Virus record (IMG/VR): IMGVR_UViG_3300045051_000493 | Location: 1-33,315 of that record | Origin: a virus | Strand: one strand, 5' to 3' | DNA length: 33,315 nt | Shown: positions 19,846 to 27,361 of the stretch, piece by piece | How the letters are laid out: every line of letters begins with the position of its first letter | Position numbering within the stretch: position 1 is the first letter of the stretch | Position numbers and translations under genes: made by a program | Notes under the pieces: generated by a model | The model's input: the letters and a program-made list of their open reading frames with translations, nothing else | Told to the model about the DNA's origin: nothing | The model's database searches: none

Positions 19846-21060
19846 ATGCCGTATAGTTCGGTCTCTGAGCTGCCTGAGCCGGTCCGCAAGCGACTGAGCG
19901 AATCGGCGCAGCGCGTCTTCCTCGCGGCCTTCAACGCCGCCTTTGACGAGGCATGGAAGGATCAGCCGCTGGAGAATCGCGAAGCCCAGGCGATGCGTGT
20001 GGCGTGGGCGGCGGTCGCCAAGAACTTCGAGGAGAACGACGACGGCGAGTACGAAGCCGTGTCTACGTCGGTCTTCACTGACTTTATGCCGCTGTCGTTC
20101 ATCGGCCACGACGCCATTCTCCAGACGCTCGACCGCGAGTCCAAAGGCGTGTTCCTGTGCAAGGAGCACTTCGAGCCCTCGGTCGACGCCTGGAACGACG
20201 TGCCGCTTATTCTAGCCCAGCAGCACCCGGACCCGAAGGCCTACGACAAGGACGCGGCCGCGGAACTGAAGCGCATCGGCGGGCGGCTGCTCAAGGGACA
20301 TGCGTCGGAGACGTCGATCGAACTCACCGGGCACCCCCGTCTGATGACCACGTTCAAGATCGAGGACAAGCAGATCAACGAGGACATCGCGAAGGGGCTC
20401 ATCTCCACGTCCAACGGGTTCTGGGTCAGGAACGACGGGAAGAAGACGACCGGGAACGTCCAGCCCCACCACATACTGTTCTTCTACGAAAAGCCGGAGG
20501 GGCCGGTGCCGGGGGACAAGGGGGCTTTCATTCTGAACACTGACGACCCGATGGATAAGAAGATCGTCGAGCGCCTGAAGGCGTTGCTATTCGGCAGCGC
20601 CAACGGGGCCGAGAGCAAGGGGAAAGAAGACATGGAAACAAAGGAGCTGGAAGCAAAGCTCGCTACCTCGGAGACGGAGCTGAAGAACGCGAAGTTGGCG
20701 TTCACCCAGCTCCAGGCCGACGTGGCGAAGAGGGACGAGGAGAACGCCCGCCTGAAGGCGGAGAACGAGCAGATGAAGACCGCCAACCTTGCGTTCCTGG
20801 CGAAGGAGAAGGACGCCAAGTGGAACGGATTCAAGTCGAGGCACATCCCGCCCGGACTCGTCGCCAAGCCGGAGGACGAGAAGGCGCTGCGCGACAAGTT
20901 CGAGGGAGATCCGCTCTCCTTCACCGAAGACCTGCTCGCCGCCAAGGGCAAGCAGAAGAGCGAGGGGACCGAAGAGGGCATGGAGTTCACCGCGGAAGGC
21001 GGCGAAGCGAAGGCCCCGAGGGTAGGCCGGTACAACCCGGACACCCGCAAGTGGGAGTGA
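19846..21060 (+). CDS. ChaB-domain prohead protease/scaffold fusion
   Basis: 404 aa. Residues 1-60 are a ChaB domain (PYSSVSELPEPVRKRLSESA, QRVFLAAFNAAFDEAW, MRVAWAAVAKNFEE). Residues ~75-230 resemble the phage DUF2213-type prohead protease region (FMPLSFIGHDAIL, VPLILAQQHPDPKAYD, GRLLKGHASETSIELTGHPR, INEDIAKGLISTSNGFWV). Residues ~255-320 form a coiled coil of scaffold type (ELEAKLATSETELKNAKLAF and on). The end is disordered with YNPDTRKWE. A fused protease-scaffold is known in phages; the ChaB head is typical of several archaeal and some bacterial viruses. A strong TATA box precedes it. Confidence 0.82.
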   Translation: MPYSSVSELPEPVRKRLSESAQRVFLAAFNAAFDEAWKDQPLENREAQAMRVAWAAVAKNFEENDDGEYEAVSTSVFTDFMPLSFIGHDAILQTLDRESKGVFLCKEHFEPSVDAWNDVPLILAQQHPDPKAYDKDAAAELKRIGGRLLKGHASETSIELTGHPRLMTTFKIEDKQINEDIAKGLISTSNGFWVRNDGKKTTGNVQPHHILFFYEKPEGPVPGDKGAFILNTDDPMDKKIVERLKALLFGSANGAESKGKEDMETKELEAKLATSETELKNAKLAFTQLQADVAKRDEENARLKAENEQMKTANLAFLAKEKDAKWNGFKSRHIPPGLVAKPEDEKALRDKFEGDPLSFTEDLLAAKGKQKSEGTEEGMEFTAEGGEAKAPRVGRYNPDTRKWE

Positions 21061-21064
21061 GAAC

Positions 21065-21946
21065 ATGGTTGACACCGGATACGTGACACCGAGCGGGAAG
21101 ATCGTCGTGCGCGGCGACCCCCCGATCAAGATCGAGAAGAACGTTGAGACCGCGACGAACGTCTATCCCGGACGCCTGCTCATCAAGGGCACGACCGACT
21201 ACGACGTTGCAGTCGGCAACGGCATCGCCGCCCCCATCGGCTGGGCGGGATTCGAGCACAGCTACTCCAAGAAGGACTCGAAGGCCACCATCTACGCCGC
21301 GAGTGACAAGATCACCGTCCTCCGTGGCGGCGGCTTCTCCATCCTCGGCAAGATGGCGAAGGGCTTCGTTGCGCTGCAGGGAGACGACCTGTTCTCCTGG
21401 GGCAACGGCATGGTCGCCCCCGGATGCTTCATCAGGGGAATGCCTGCGCTCAAGGTGCCGTTCACCAAGAAGACGAGCGTCGAGGATACCAACATCGACT
21501 TCCCGGCCCAGGTGCTGATCCACGACGCGGTCGTGCGTGTCACCACCAATGACGCTTCGGGAACCATCGACGTCGGCTTCGAGAACGCCGTTGAATCCGG
21601 AGACCTTGACGGACTGCTCGACGCCGAGCCGTGCGCCGTGGTCGGCTGGAATACCCACAACATGGTGGACGCCACCGACGCGAACAACACCTTTGGCGCT
21701 CTCCTCTACGAGGTCGCCATCAAGGACGCGACCGGCACCCCGGTCTACTACCGCGTGCCGAAGCTCCCCGGCTACATCACCGATGGAACGATCAAGAGCC
21801 TGGTCTACACGACCTCGAACCACACCATCGCGGGGGACATCTTCATCCTGGTCTCCAGCCCCGGCATCAAGCACGTGGGCAAGGCCGCGTATGGAGTGAG
21901 CGCCGTCGCCGCCGACGCGGACATCGTCGTGGAGAGCATCCTCTAG
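21065..21946 (+). CDS. Capsid decoration/stabilisation protein (candidate)
   Basis: 293 aa with the ATG four bases after the previous stop. All-beta, Gly/Thr/Val-rich sequence with a DUF2190-like N-terminus (YPGRLLIKGTTDYDVAVGNG, then IGWAGFEHSY) and a long C-terminal beta region with repeated DA.NNTFGALLYEV-type strands. Its place between scaffold and major capsid protein is the usual one for a head-decoration protein. Direct family assignment is moderate; a second capsid protein is less likely. Confidence 0.66.
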   Translation: MVDTGYVTPSGKIVVRGDPPIKIEKNVETATNVYPGRLLIKGTTDYDVAVGNGIAAPIGWAGFEHSYSKKDSKATIYAASDKITVLRGGGFSILGKMAKGFVALQGDDLFSWGNGMVAPGCFIRGMPALKVPFTKKTSVEDTNIDFPAQVLIHDAVVRVTTNDASGTIDVGFENAVESGDLDGLLDAEPCAVVGWNTHNMVDATDANNTFGALLYEVAIKDATGTPVYYRVPKLPGYITDGTIKSLVYTTSNHTIAGDIFILVSSPGIKHVGKAAYGVSAVAADADIVVESIL

Positions 21947-21957
21947 GAGGGAAAAAC

Positions 21958-22839
21958 ATGGCTACCGCAGCTGAAAGAATCGCAAATGAGCTGGACAAGC
22001 AGATCGTGGACCCGCTCCGGAGGAGACTGGTTGGGAGGAAGCTCTTCAACAAGGTCGTCACCTTCCCGGACGGAACGTTCAACGTGGACCGCGTGAGCAT
22101 CGCCGAGATGGGCGAGGCAAGCATCGCCTACAAGATGCCCGATGAGGCGTCCGACCAGGACAACATCAACCCGAGCATCACCAACGAGAAGCTCGCCGTC
22201 ATCAGCAAGAGGTACAAGATCGAGAACGCAATGGCGCAGTCCTACCTGAGCAAGGGCATCGCGATCGACAACGCCGCCATGCTCTCCGCCATCTACGTGT
22301 GCGCCGCAAAGGAGAACGACCTGCTCTTGCAGGGCTGGATCCCGAACGGAAGCACCTACGAGATCAACGGCCTCTACCAGGGCGCGGGCAACGACTACTC
22401 GACCTCGAAGGACTTCGGCACCTTCGGCTACGCGACCGACGCCGTCGCCGGCGCGATGGCGCTGATCCTCGACGACGGAGTGGAGGGCGTCAATTTCAAC
22501 GCCGTCCTCAACCCGGCGCAGTACCAGGAACTCGCCGCATCCCGCAGCGCCAACGGCGTCCCGGAGATGCCCGACATCGAGAAGATGCTGAACCCGATCG
22601 GCGACTCCCCCAAGGGAGCGGTCTACTACTCCTCTGCCATCACCGCAGGGACCGGGCTTATCTCCCCGGTGGACCCGGACGGCGGGCTGATCGACCTGGT
22701 CGTGGGCATGGACTTCCAGAACATCCCTGGAACCGACTCCAAGATGGGCCGCATCTCGCCCTACTACATGACCGTCGTGGCAGTCGAACGCCCGAGGATC
22801 AAGCAGGCCAACAGCATCGCCAAGATGAGCGCCATCTAA
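21958..22839 (+). CDS. Major capsid protein (HK97 fold)
   Basis: 293 aa from ATG 21958, with an ideal GGAGGG site before it; in-frame sequence upstream is the shadow of the preceding gene. Content fits an encapsulin/HK97-type capsid protein: N-terminal helix (AERIANELDKQIVDPLRRRL), E-loop region (ASIAYKMPDEASDQDNINP), a long spine helix segment (AMLSAIYVCAAKENDLLLQG), then P-domain and A-domain strands (EGVNFNAVLNPAQYQELAAS). It forms the icosahedral shell with the protease/scaffold protein upstream. A strong 10-bp hairpin follows the stop. Confidence 0.85.
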   Translation: MATAAERIANELDKQIVDPLRRRLVGRKLFNKVVTFPDGTFNVDRVSIAEMGEASIAYKMPDEASDQDNINPSITNEKLAVISKRYKIENAMAQSYLSKGIAIDNAAMLSAIYVCAAKENDLLLQGWIPNGSTYEINGLYQGAGNDYSTSKDFGTFGYATDAVAGAMALILDDGVEGVNFNAVLNPAQYQELAASRSANGVPEMPDIEKMLNPIGDSPKGAVYYSSAITAGTGLISPVDPDGGLIDLVVGMDFQNIPGTDSKMGRISPYYMTVVAVERPRIKQANSIAKMSAI

Positions 22840-22853
22840 ATCCGTTTCTCCCA

Positions 22854-22882
22854 TCGGCCAGGGGCCTTTTCTCCCTGGTCGA
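22854..22882 (+). terminator. Strong hairpin after the major capsid gene
   Basis: TCGGCCAGGG (22854-22863) pairs with CCCTGGTCGA (22873-22882): ten pairs including one G-T, loop of 9 with TTTT. It lies 14 bases after the capsid stop and 24 bases before the likely start of the next gene. Partial terminator, RNA stabiliser of the capsid message, or translation control element are all possible. Confidence 0.65.
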
Positions 22883-22906
22883 AACACCACAAAGGACGGT
22901 GCTCCG

Positions 22907-23341
22907 ACGTACTGCAGCTACAACGACATTCTGATCCGGGCGGGAACGGCCGCGTCCGCCCTCACGCAATCGGTAGTCGAGAGCATCATCACCGACGCCG
23001 GACGCGAGATCGACGCGAAGCTAGGCGCTAGAGGCTTCTCCTCGGACGAAGGGGACTCGGACCTCAAGCAGGCGTGCGTCGAACTTACTCTCGTTCGCAT
23101 CATCGGACGAAGGCGCTTCGACGGGACGATGCTGAAGTCGCTCTCGATCGGCGGACTAAGCATGAGCGACGACCTGGACGCCGCGATACGCCAGTACCAG
23201 GCGAGCGGGGACGCGCTAGTTGACGTCTACATAGGGAAGGCGATAGCGGCCTCCACGAGCACGCTGGACGAGGAACGGGTCGATTCGACCATGGACGATT
23301 TCCGGCTCGACCTGTCCGAAGTACCGACATTCAGGGAGTGA
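22907..23341 (+). CDS. Head-tail connector/adaptor (gp6-like), no standard start codon
   Basis: The frame reads YCSYNDILIRAGTAASALTQ, AGREIDAKLGARGF, DLKQACVELTLVRIIGRRRF and on to the TGA at 23341, about 144 aa. This is the pattern of phage gp6-like adaptor proteins that sit under the portal. The frame is open from 22829, but it has no ATG, GTG or TTG before residue ~75, and the conserved N-terminus precedes that. ACG at 22907 has GGTG five bases upstream and is the best candidate start. An assembly error or a +1 shift from the end of the capsid gene are alternatives. The end lies 4 bases before the next start. Confidence 0.72.
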   Translation, partial: TYCSYNDILIRAGTAASALTQSVVESIITDAGREIDAKLGARGFSSDEGDSDLKQACVELTLVRIIGRRRFDGTMLKSLSIGGLSMSDDLDAAIRQYQASGDALVDVYIGKAIAASTSTLDEERVDSTMDDFRLDLSEVPTFRE

Positions 23342-23345
23342 TCCA

Positions 23346-23771
23346 TTGAGACTAACCAACAAGAACAGTCAAAAGGCGGACGCTCAGGGCTCAAGGGACA
23401 CTGCCCTGGTCGATTCCGACATGTACGCGGCGAATCAGACGCTGACGAACGGGCAGACCTTCACGACCGACTCCGCCGCCATCGCGACGAACGGAGCTGA
23501 TTCTGTCGACCTCTATCTGAAGGCGACGGGAGCGAACGCCTCGAGCGCGGGCATCGTGCAGTTCTATGTCGTCGCATCCTACGACGGGATAGCCTACGAG
23601 TCGGTCGGAAGCCCGCTCGTGCTGACCTTGGCGGCAAATGCCGCTGTCGTTGCCAACGCCATCAAGCTCGACACAAGGAACGTCCGCTATCTGAAGGTGG
23701 ACAAGATCGTGAACGGCGACGCGACCTACGGACTGACGGGTGTCAACGTGCACGCGTTCGCATTGCAGTGA
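23346..23771 (+). CDS. Beta-rich virion-surface-like protein, unknown
   Basis: 141 aa, TTG start. Sequence is Thr/Ala/Asn-rich with alternating strands (DLYLKATGANASSAGIVQFY, VVASYDGIAYESVG, LDTRNVRYLKVDKIVNGDA), like a jelly-roll or Ig-like decoration domain. It stands between the adaptor gene and two membrane-anchored proteins, where a head-closure gene would be expected. No family recognised. It could be a head fibre or decoration subunit. Confidence 0.6.
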   Translation: MRLTNKNSQKADAQGSRDTALVDSDMYAANQTLTNGQTFTTDSAAIATNGADSVDLYLKATGANASSAGIVQFYVVASYDGIAYESVGSPLVLTLAANAAVVANAIKLDTRNVRYLKVDKIVNGDATYGLTGVNVHAFALQ

Positions 23772-23781
23772 GGTGAACCAA

Positions 23782-24090
23782 ATGATTCCTGACTGGGTTT
23801 GGATAAGCGCGGCCCTCTTCGTGGGTGCCGCGGTCGGAACGTACATACTCCCGAAAGTGCCGGGAGCGAAGGCTTGGATACTGAACATCTGCGTCAAAGG
23901 CTACGCCTACCTCGACAGCGTCAAAGCGGACGTGCCGGAGGAGGCCATGCCGACGTGGCAGGCAGCCTACGACGAACTCGACGCCATAATCGAGGCGTTG
24001 GGCGACGACAAGCTGACCGCGGGCGAGATACGCCACTGCGGGAAGCACGCGATCGAGCTGATACTCTCGGTGAAGAAGCTCGTGGGGTGA
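23782..24090 (+). CDS. Single-pass membrane protein (holin-like candidate)
   Basis: 102 aa from ATG 23782, with GGTGA five bases upstream. Residues 4-22 are a transmembrane helix (WVWISAALFVGAAVGTYILP); the remainder is a soluble helical region (YLDSVKADVPEEAM, YDELDAIIEALGDDKL, IRHCGKHAIELILSV). This resembles small phage proteins annotated as holin-like or virion-associated, but no motif proves lysis. It forms a pair with the next membrane protein. Confidence 0.58.
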   Translation: MIPDWVWISAALFVGAAVGTYILPKVPGAKAWILNICVKGYAYLDSVKADVPEEAMPTWQAAYDELDAIIEALGDDKLTAGEIRHCGKHAIELILSVKKLVG

Positions 24091-24097
24091 ACGACCG

Positions 24098-24388
24098 ATG
24101 GGGCTGGAGGAGTACCAAGGCATGACGGCCGACCAGAAGCTGACCACGCTCTGCGTCAAGATGGACACGATAGAGGAAGCAGTCAAGAATCGGCCCGTCT
24201 GCCCCAGCCCCCAATGCGCGGACCATTGCAACCGCATCAACAAGCTCGAAACGACCGCAACATGGCAGTGGATCGCGATAACCGGATGCTACGCATTCAC
24301 GGCGCTGGTCCTCTCCATGATCTGGGGCCACGCGACGTCGCCGGACGCGTTCGCCGCCGCCCTTATCTCATTCCACGGAGGATTCTAA
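24098..24388 (+). CDS. Coiled-coil plus transmembrane protein (XhlA-like layout)
   Basis: 96 aa. An N-terminal helical part (QKLTTLCVKMDTIEEAVKNR), a CPSPQCADHC segment that may bind metal or form disulphides, a short helix (NRINKLETTATW), and one transmembrane helix (IAITGCYAFTALVLSMIWG, about 59-77). The order helix-then-TM resembles the XhlA haemolysin/holin partner proteins. With 23782 it could make a two-part holin in the middle of the structural genes; this is inferred from layout only. Confidence 0.58.
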   Translation: MGLEEYQGMTADQKLTTLCVKMDTIEEAVKNRPVCPSPQCADHCNRINKLETTATWQWIAITGCYAFTALVLSMIWGHATSPDAFAAALISFHGGF

Positions 24389-24389
24389 G

Positions 24390-24812
24390 ATGCCGATTCT
24401 CAACGAAGGCGCACTCACCAAGACGCGTTACGACGCCGTCGCCCCGCTCGCCGAGGCGCTGCGCGACACGCTCATCACAGAACGCCAGGAGCAGGAAGCA
24501 AGGCACGCAGAGACGCAGGCGGCGCTACGCGACAAGGCTGAATCGTTCTACTATGGAATGCTCAGTGAAGTGCCAGATGCTAAGTTCCTCCCGATAGTCG
24601 ATGAGGCGCGTATCAGGACGCTGAAGGAGATCGACGACCTCTTCGCTGAAGGGGGAGCGCCCGATCAGAAGGCGGCGCAGATCGTGGACGGCATGTCCGC
24701 CGACCTCGGCTGGGTCGTGCCGCGGCCCGTAGACGCGGAGAAGGTCGCCGAGATAGTCGCGAGGGACAAGGCGCAGGAGACCGTCGAGAAGCAGATCGTC
24801 GTGAGGAAGTGA
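24390..24812 (+). CDS. Unknown helical protein
   Basis: 140 aa. A Glu/Gln/Ala-rich coiled-coil helix (RDTLITERQEQEARHAETQA, about residues 25-50) is followed by a folded helical part (ESFYYGMLSEVPDAKFLPIV, EARIRTLKEIDDLFAEGG) and a charged end. It directly precedes a fibre gene, so it may be a fibre chaperone or attachment protein. No family recognised. Confidence 0.55.
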   Translation: MPILNEGALTKTRYDAVAPLAEALRDTLITERQEQEARHAETQAALRDKAESFYYGMLSEVPDAKFLPIVDEARIRTLKEIDDLFAEGGAPDQKAAQIVDGMSADLGWVVPRPVDAEKVAEIVARDKAQETVEKQIVVRK

Positions 24813-24816
24813 GCGA

Positions 24817-26217
24817 ATGGCGACCAATTCCTGGATAGCGGCGGGGGCAGGCAACGCATCGGTAGACGCGAATTGGTCGCTCGGCCACGCTCCGGCCATC
24901 GGGGAGGACGTAGACCCGTCGTCCGCGTCCCAGAACAACATCAACTGGGACATCACGACACAGGTCGCCTCTATCGTAGGGCAGATTCCGGCCGGAGGCG
25001 CAGGCTCGCAGGTCATCGCCATGTCCGCCGCGTGCAACGTAGCGGGGGCGGTCAATCTGTCGTCCGCGCACGCGACGTACACGCTGACGCTGCAGACGGG
25101 GACTAGCTCGTTGGCGGCGGGGCCGATGACGCTCGGTACTCGCGGATGCTTTTCGCAGACTGGAACTGGGGGCAACGCGAGCGTTTCAAGCCTCACCCAA
25201 TCAGGGGCTGGCTCAATCATAACTGGCAAGGTCGATGCGACATTCACCTGCGCGGGCGACTTCATTCGCACGGGCGGGAGTCTTGCCGGGTCGGTTCTCT
25301 ACCTAATTATGACAAAGAACGGAGCAACATACTCCGTCTATAATGGAGACCAGCTATATGCTCTTCGGGCATCGGGAAATATTGCAGTAGAAAGAACGGC
25401 GGGCACATACAATGTGTTAGTGCAAATATTGGTCGTTGACTCTAGCAAGACGCTCACCATCAACTCTGGCAGTCATCTGGTGATGTATTGCTATTCTTGG
25501 TTTGCGATTACCATTGATGGTTATCTCAACGGCCCAGGAGACTTCTATATCAATCCAACGCTCGGTGGCACGACTAACGCCGTCATGCTGAAGAACATCA
25601 ATACGAGCGTTACGGTTAGAGCCGATAGTGCTTCCTCATCGAATACTGTTGTGCCAATGAGCGCAAATTGGGACATCAACGGCCCACTCTCAGTCTACTC
25701 CAATCATGCCTCATACACTATGGCAGTTGACCAGAAAGGCTACCGCCTCACCTGCACCACCCTCACCGACAGCACTAGAGGCATCATCATGTCGAGCGTG
25801 GCGGGCGCGGAGATCGTGACGCCGGGGGCGGTCGTCGTTGCGGCGACGGCTGCGTTGGACATGACGAACATCGCCAAGCTAGAGGCGTACTCGTTAGACG
25901 CGTCCGCCGGCACGTACACCGAAGGAAAGGAGCTCGTGATCATCGGCGCAGGCGGAAGCGTCAAGCTCGCGGCAGGGCAGAAGATCTACAACCTCATAGC
26001 GAAGGCAGGACTCAGACTCCTCTCCAACGTCACCGTCGATAATCTGTACGCGCACGTGGGGGACGTGATAAAGGGGGCGTATGCGGTGACGTTGACGAAG
26101 CCGGAGATGGAATATACGGGACTGAGACGTCCGATCGTCCGCTCTCTGCGCGACATAGAGATGTGCTGCACCGGGCTGGCGGACGGGTGGCTGAAGAAGC
26201 TCGGAGGGCTGCTCTGA
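24817..26217 (+). CDS. Fibre/surface protein with beta-rich repeats
   Basis: 466 aa, nearly all beta, Gly/Ser/Thr/Ala-rich. The N-terminus (WIAAGAGNASVDANWSLGHA, PAIGEDV) is like the start of the distal tail protein at 30087 (WDSTGTWSDTDGGAPGSSVP, GSGD), a shared W...W..G.AP..GD attachment module. The centre (codons around 25160-25740) is clearly AT-richer than both flanks and has a different amino-acid style, with more Asn, Tyr and Ile. The C-terminal part returns to the GC-rich style and ends ADGWLKKLGGLL. This fits a receptor-binding fibre with an exchanged central region. Confidence 0.68.
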   Translation: MATNSWIAAGAGNASVDANWSLGHAPAIGEDVDPSSASQNNINWDITTQVASIVGQIPAGGAGSQVIAMSAACNVAGAVNLSSAHATYTLTLQTGTSSLAAGPMTLGTRGCFSQTGTGGNASVSSLTQSGAGSIITGKVDATFTCAGDFIRTGGSLAGSVLYLIMTKNGATYSVYNGDQLYALRASGNIAVERTAGTYNVLVQILVVDSSKTLTINSGSHLVMYCYSWFAITIDGYLNGPGDFYINPTLGGTTNAVMLKNINTSVTVRADSASSSNTVVPMSANWDINGPLSVYSNHASYTMAVDQKGYRLTCTTLTDSTRGIIMSSVAGAEIVTPGAVVVAATAALDMTNIAKLEAYSLDASAGTYTEGKELVIIGAGGSVKLAAGQKIYNLIAKAGLRLLSNVTVDNLYAHVGDVIKGAYAVTLTKPEMEYTGLRRPIVRSLRDIEMCCTGLADGWLKKLGGLL

Positions 26218-26537
26218 TGCTGGCGGGGACGATAGCGGCGCTGTTGAGGGAGACGGTGACGATCGAGCCCTTCGCCGCCCTCGACACCCACGGGCGCGAC
26301 ACCTACGGGACCGCGGCGACGGCAGCCGCCCGCGTCGAGCAGAAGACGCAGAACGTGAGGGAGGAAAAGACAGGAAACGAGGTAGTGAGCCACGCGATGA
26401 TATTCCTCGACGGGGCAACGACCATCACGAACCGCTCCCGGATAACGCTCCCGGACAGCACCAAGCCGCAGATCCTCGCGATAGACGTGCAGAAGGGGCC
26501 GGATTGTCAGCCCTACATGAAGGTGGTCTATGTCTGA
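26217..26537 (+). CDS. Head-tail joining (head-closure) protein
   Basis: 106 aa from ATG 26217, overlapping the fibre stop. The pattern LAGTIAALLRETVTIEPFAA, GRDTYGTAATAAARVEQKTQ, SHAMIFLDG and LPDSTKPQILAIDV is that of SPP1 gp16/HK97-type head-closure proteins, which are small beta-barrels that plug the portal and receive the tail. It belongs functionally with the adaptor at 22907, from which it is separated by a fibre/membrane cassette. Overlaps the next gene by 8 bases. Confidence 0.72.
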   Translation: MLAGTIAALLRETVTIEPFAALDTHGRDTYGTAATAAARVEQKTQNVREEKTGNEVVSHAMIFLDGATTITNRSRITLPDSTKPQILAIDVQKGPDCQPYMKVVYV

Positions 26538-26949
26538 GGGGTATCAAGTCCTGGTCGATGGAGAGCCGCCGAAGCCGTTCGACGCCGACATTCAGAGACG
26601 CATCGCGGACGCTACGGCGGAGGCGTTGTGGCAGGAGCTACGTCTCACGCTTAACGAGTCGCAGAGGCGCGTTCCCGTGGATACCGGCTACCTGCGCGGG
26701 TCCGGCTACGTCGCCGAGCCCGTCGCGCTGGGCGACCGCGTCATCGGGTCTGTCGGCTACTCGGCGGAGTACGCCTACGCCGTGCACGAGATCCCGCCCT
26801 ACTACATCGCCACGAGGGAGAAGAGGAGAGGGGCGCACCATTCGTCCGGGACGTGGAAGTTCCTGGAGAAGGTCATCCTCGAACGCTCGCCCAAGTTCGA
26901 GAAGCGGATCGCGATGAGAGTCAAGAACATCCTCCGGGGTGAGAAGTAA
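26530..26949 (+). CDS. HK97 gp10-like tail completion protein
   Basis: 139 aa. Contains the well-known RRVPVDTGYLRGSGYV segment (about 46-61), YSAEYAYAVHEIPPYY and SSGTWKFLEKVI, the hallmarks of HK97-gp10-type tail completion proteins. These bind the top of the tail tube during joining. The next gene's ATG overlaps the stop (TAATG), so translation is coupled. Confidence 0.82.
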   Translation: MSEGYQVLVDGEPPKPFDADIQRRIADATAEALWQELRLTLNESQRRVPVDTGYLRGSGYVAEPVALGDRVIGSVGYSAEYAYAVHEIPPYYIATREKRRGAHHSSGTWKFLEKVILERSPKFEKRIAMRVKNILRGEK

Positions 26950-27356
26950 TGCCGGTCGAGACCGACATCGCGTCCTACCTCTCTTCCCTCAGCACGGTCA
27001 CCTACGGGACGCTCGGGACGAACCTGTTCGACGGCGTCCTCCCGCCCTCCCCGGATGCGTGCGTCGGGATACTGCCCTATGGCGGTTCCCCGCCCGAACT
27101 GTCCTGGGGCGCGGAGAATCCGAGGATACAGGTACTCGTGAGAGGAGCGAACGCCGGCGCGTCGACCGACTACTCGGACGCACGCGCGAAGGCGAACAGC
27201 ATCTTCCGCGCCCTGCACCTGGCAAAGAACATCACCGTCTCCGGGAGGCTCTATTACTGCATCAAGGCGACCGGGTCGGTCGAGTTCCTGGAGAATGATC
27301 AGAACAACCGCCCCCTCTTTTCCGTGAACTTCGAAGTGATCAAAGCGTTGGAGTGA
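26949..27356 (+). CDS. Tail terminator protein
   Basis: 135 aa. Order and pattern fit the tail terminator (lambda gpU/HK97 type): helix VETDIASYLSSL, strand with NLFDGVLPPSPDACVGILPY, GG, then PRIQVLVRGANAGASTDYSD and a helical stretch ending in NRPLFSVNFEVIKAL. It caps the growing tail tube. It sits exactly between the tail completion protein and the tail tube gene, as in other siphoviruses. Confidence 0.75.
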   Translation: MPVETDIASYLSSLSTVTYGTLGTNLFDGVLPPSPDACVGILPYGGSPPELSWGAENPRIQVLVRGANAGASTDYSDARAKANSIFRALHLAKNITVSGRLYYCIKATGSVEFLENDQNNRPLFSVNFEVIKALE

Positions 27357-27361
27357 ACTAA

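Noticed and set aside
24817-26217. Diversity-generating retroelement target in the fibre gene
   Set aside because: No reverse transcriptase gene and no template/variable repeat pair are seen; the AT-rich centre is better explained by exchange.
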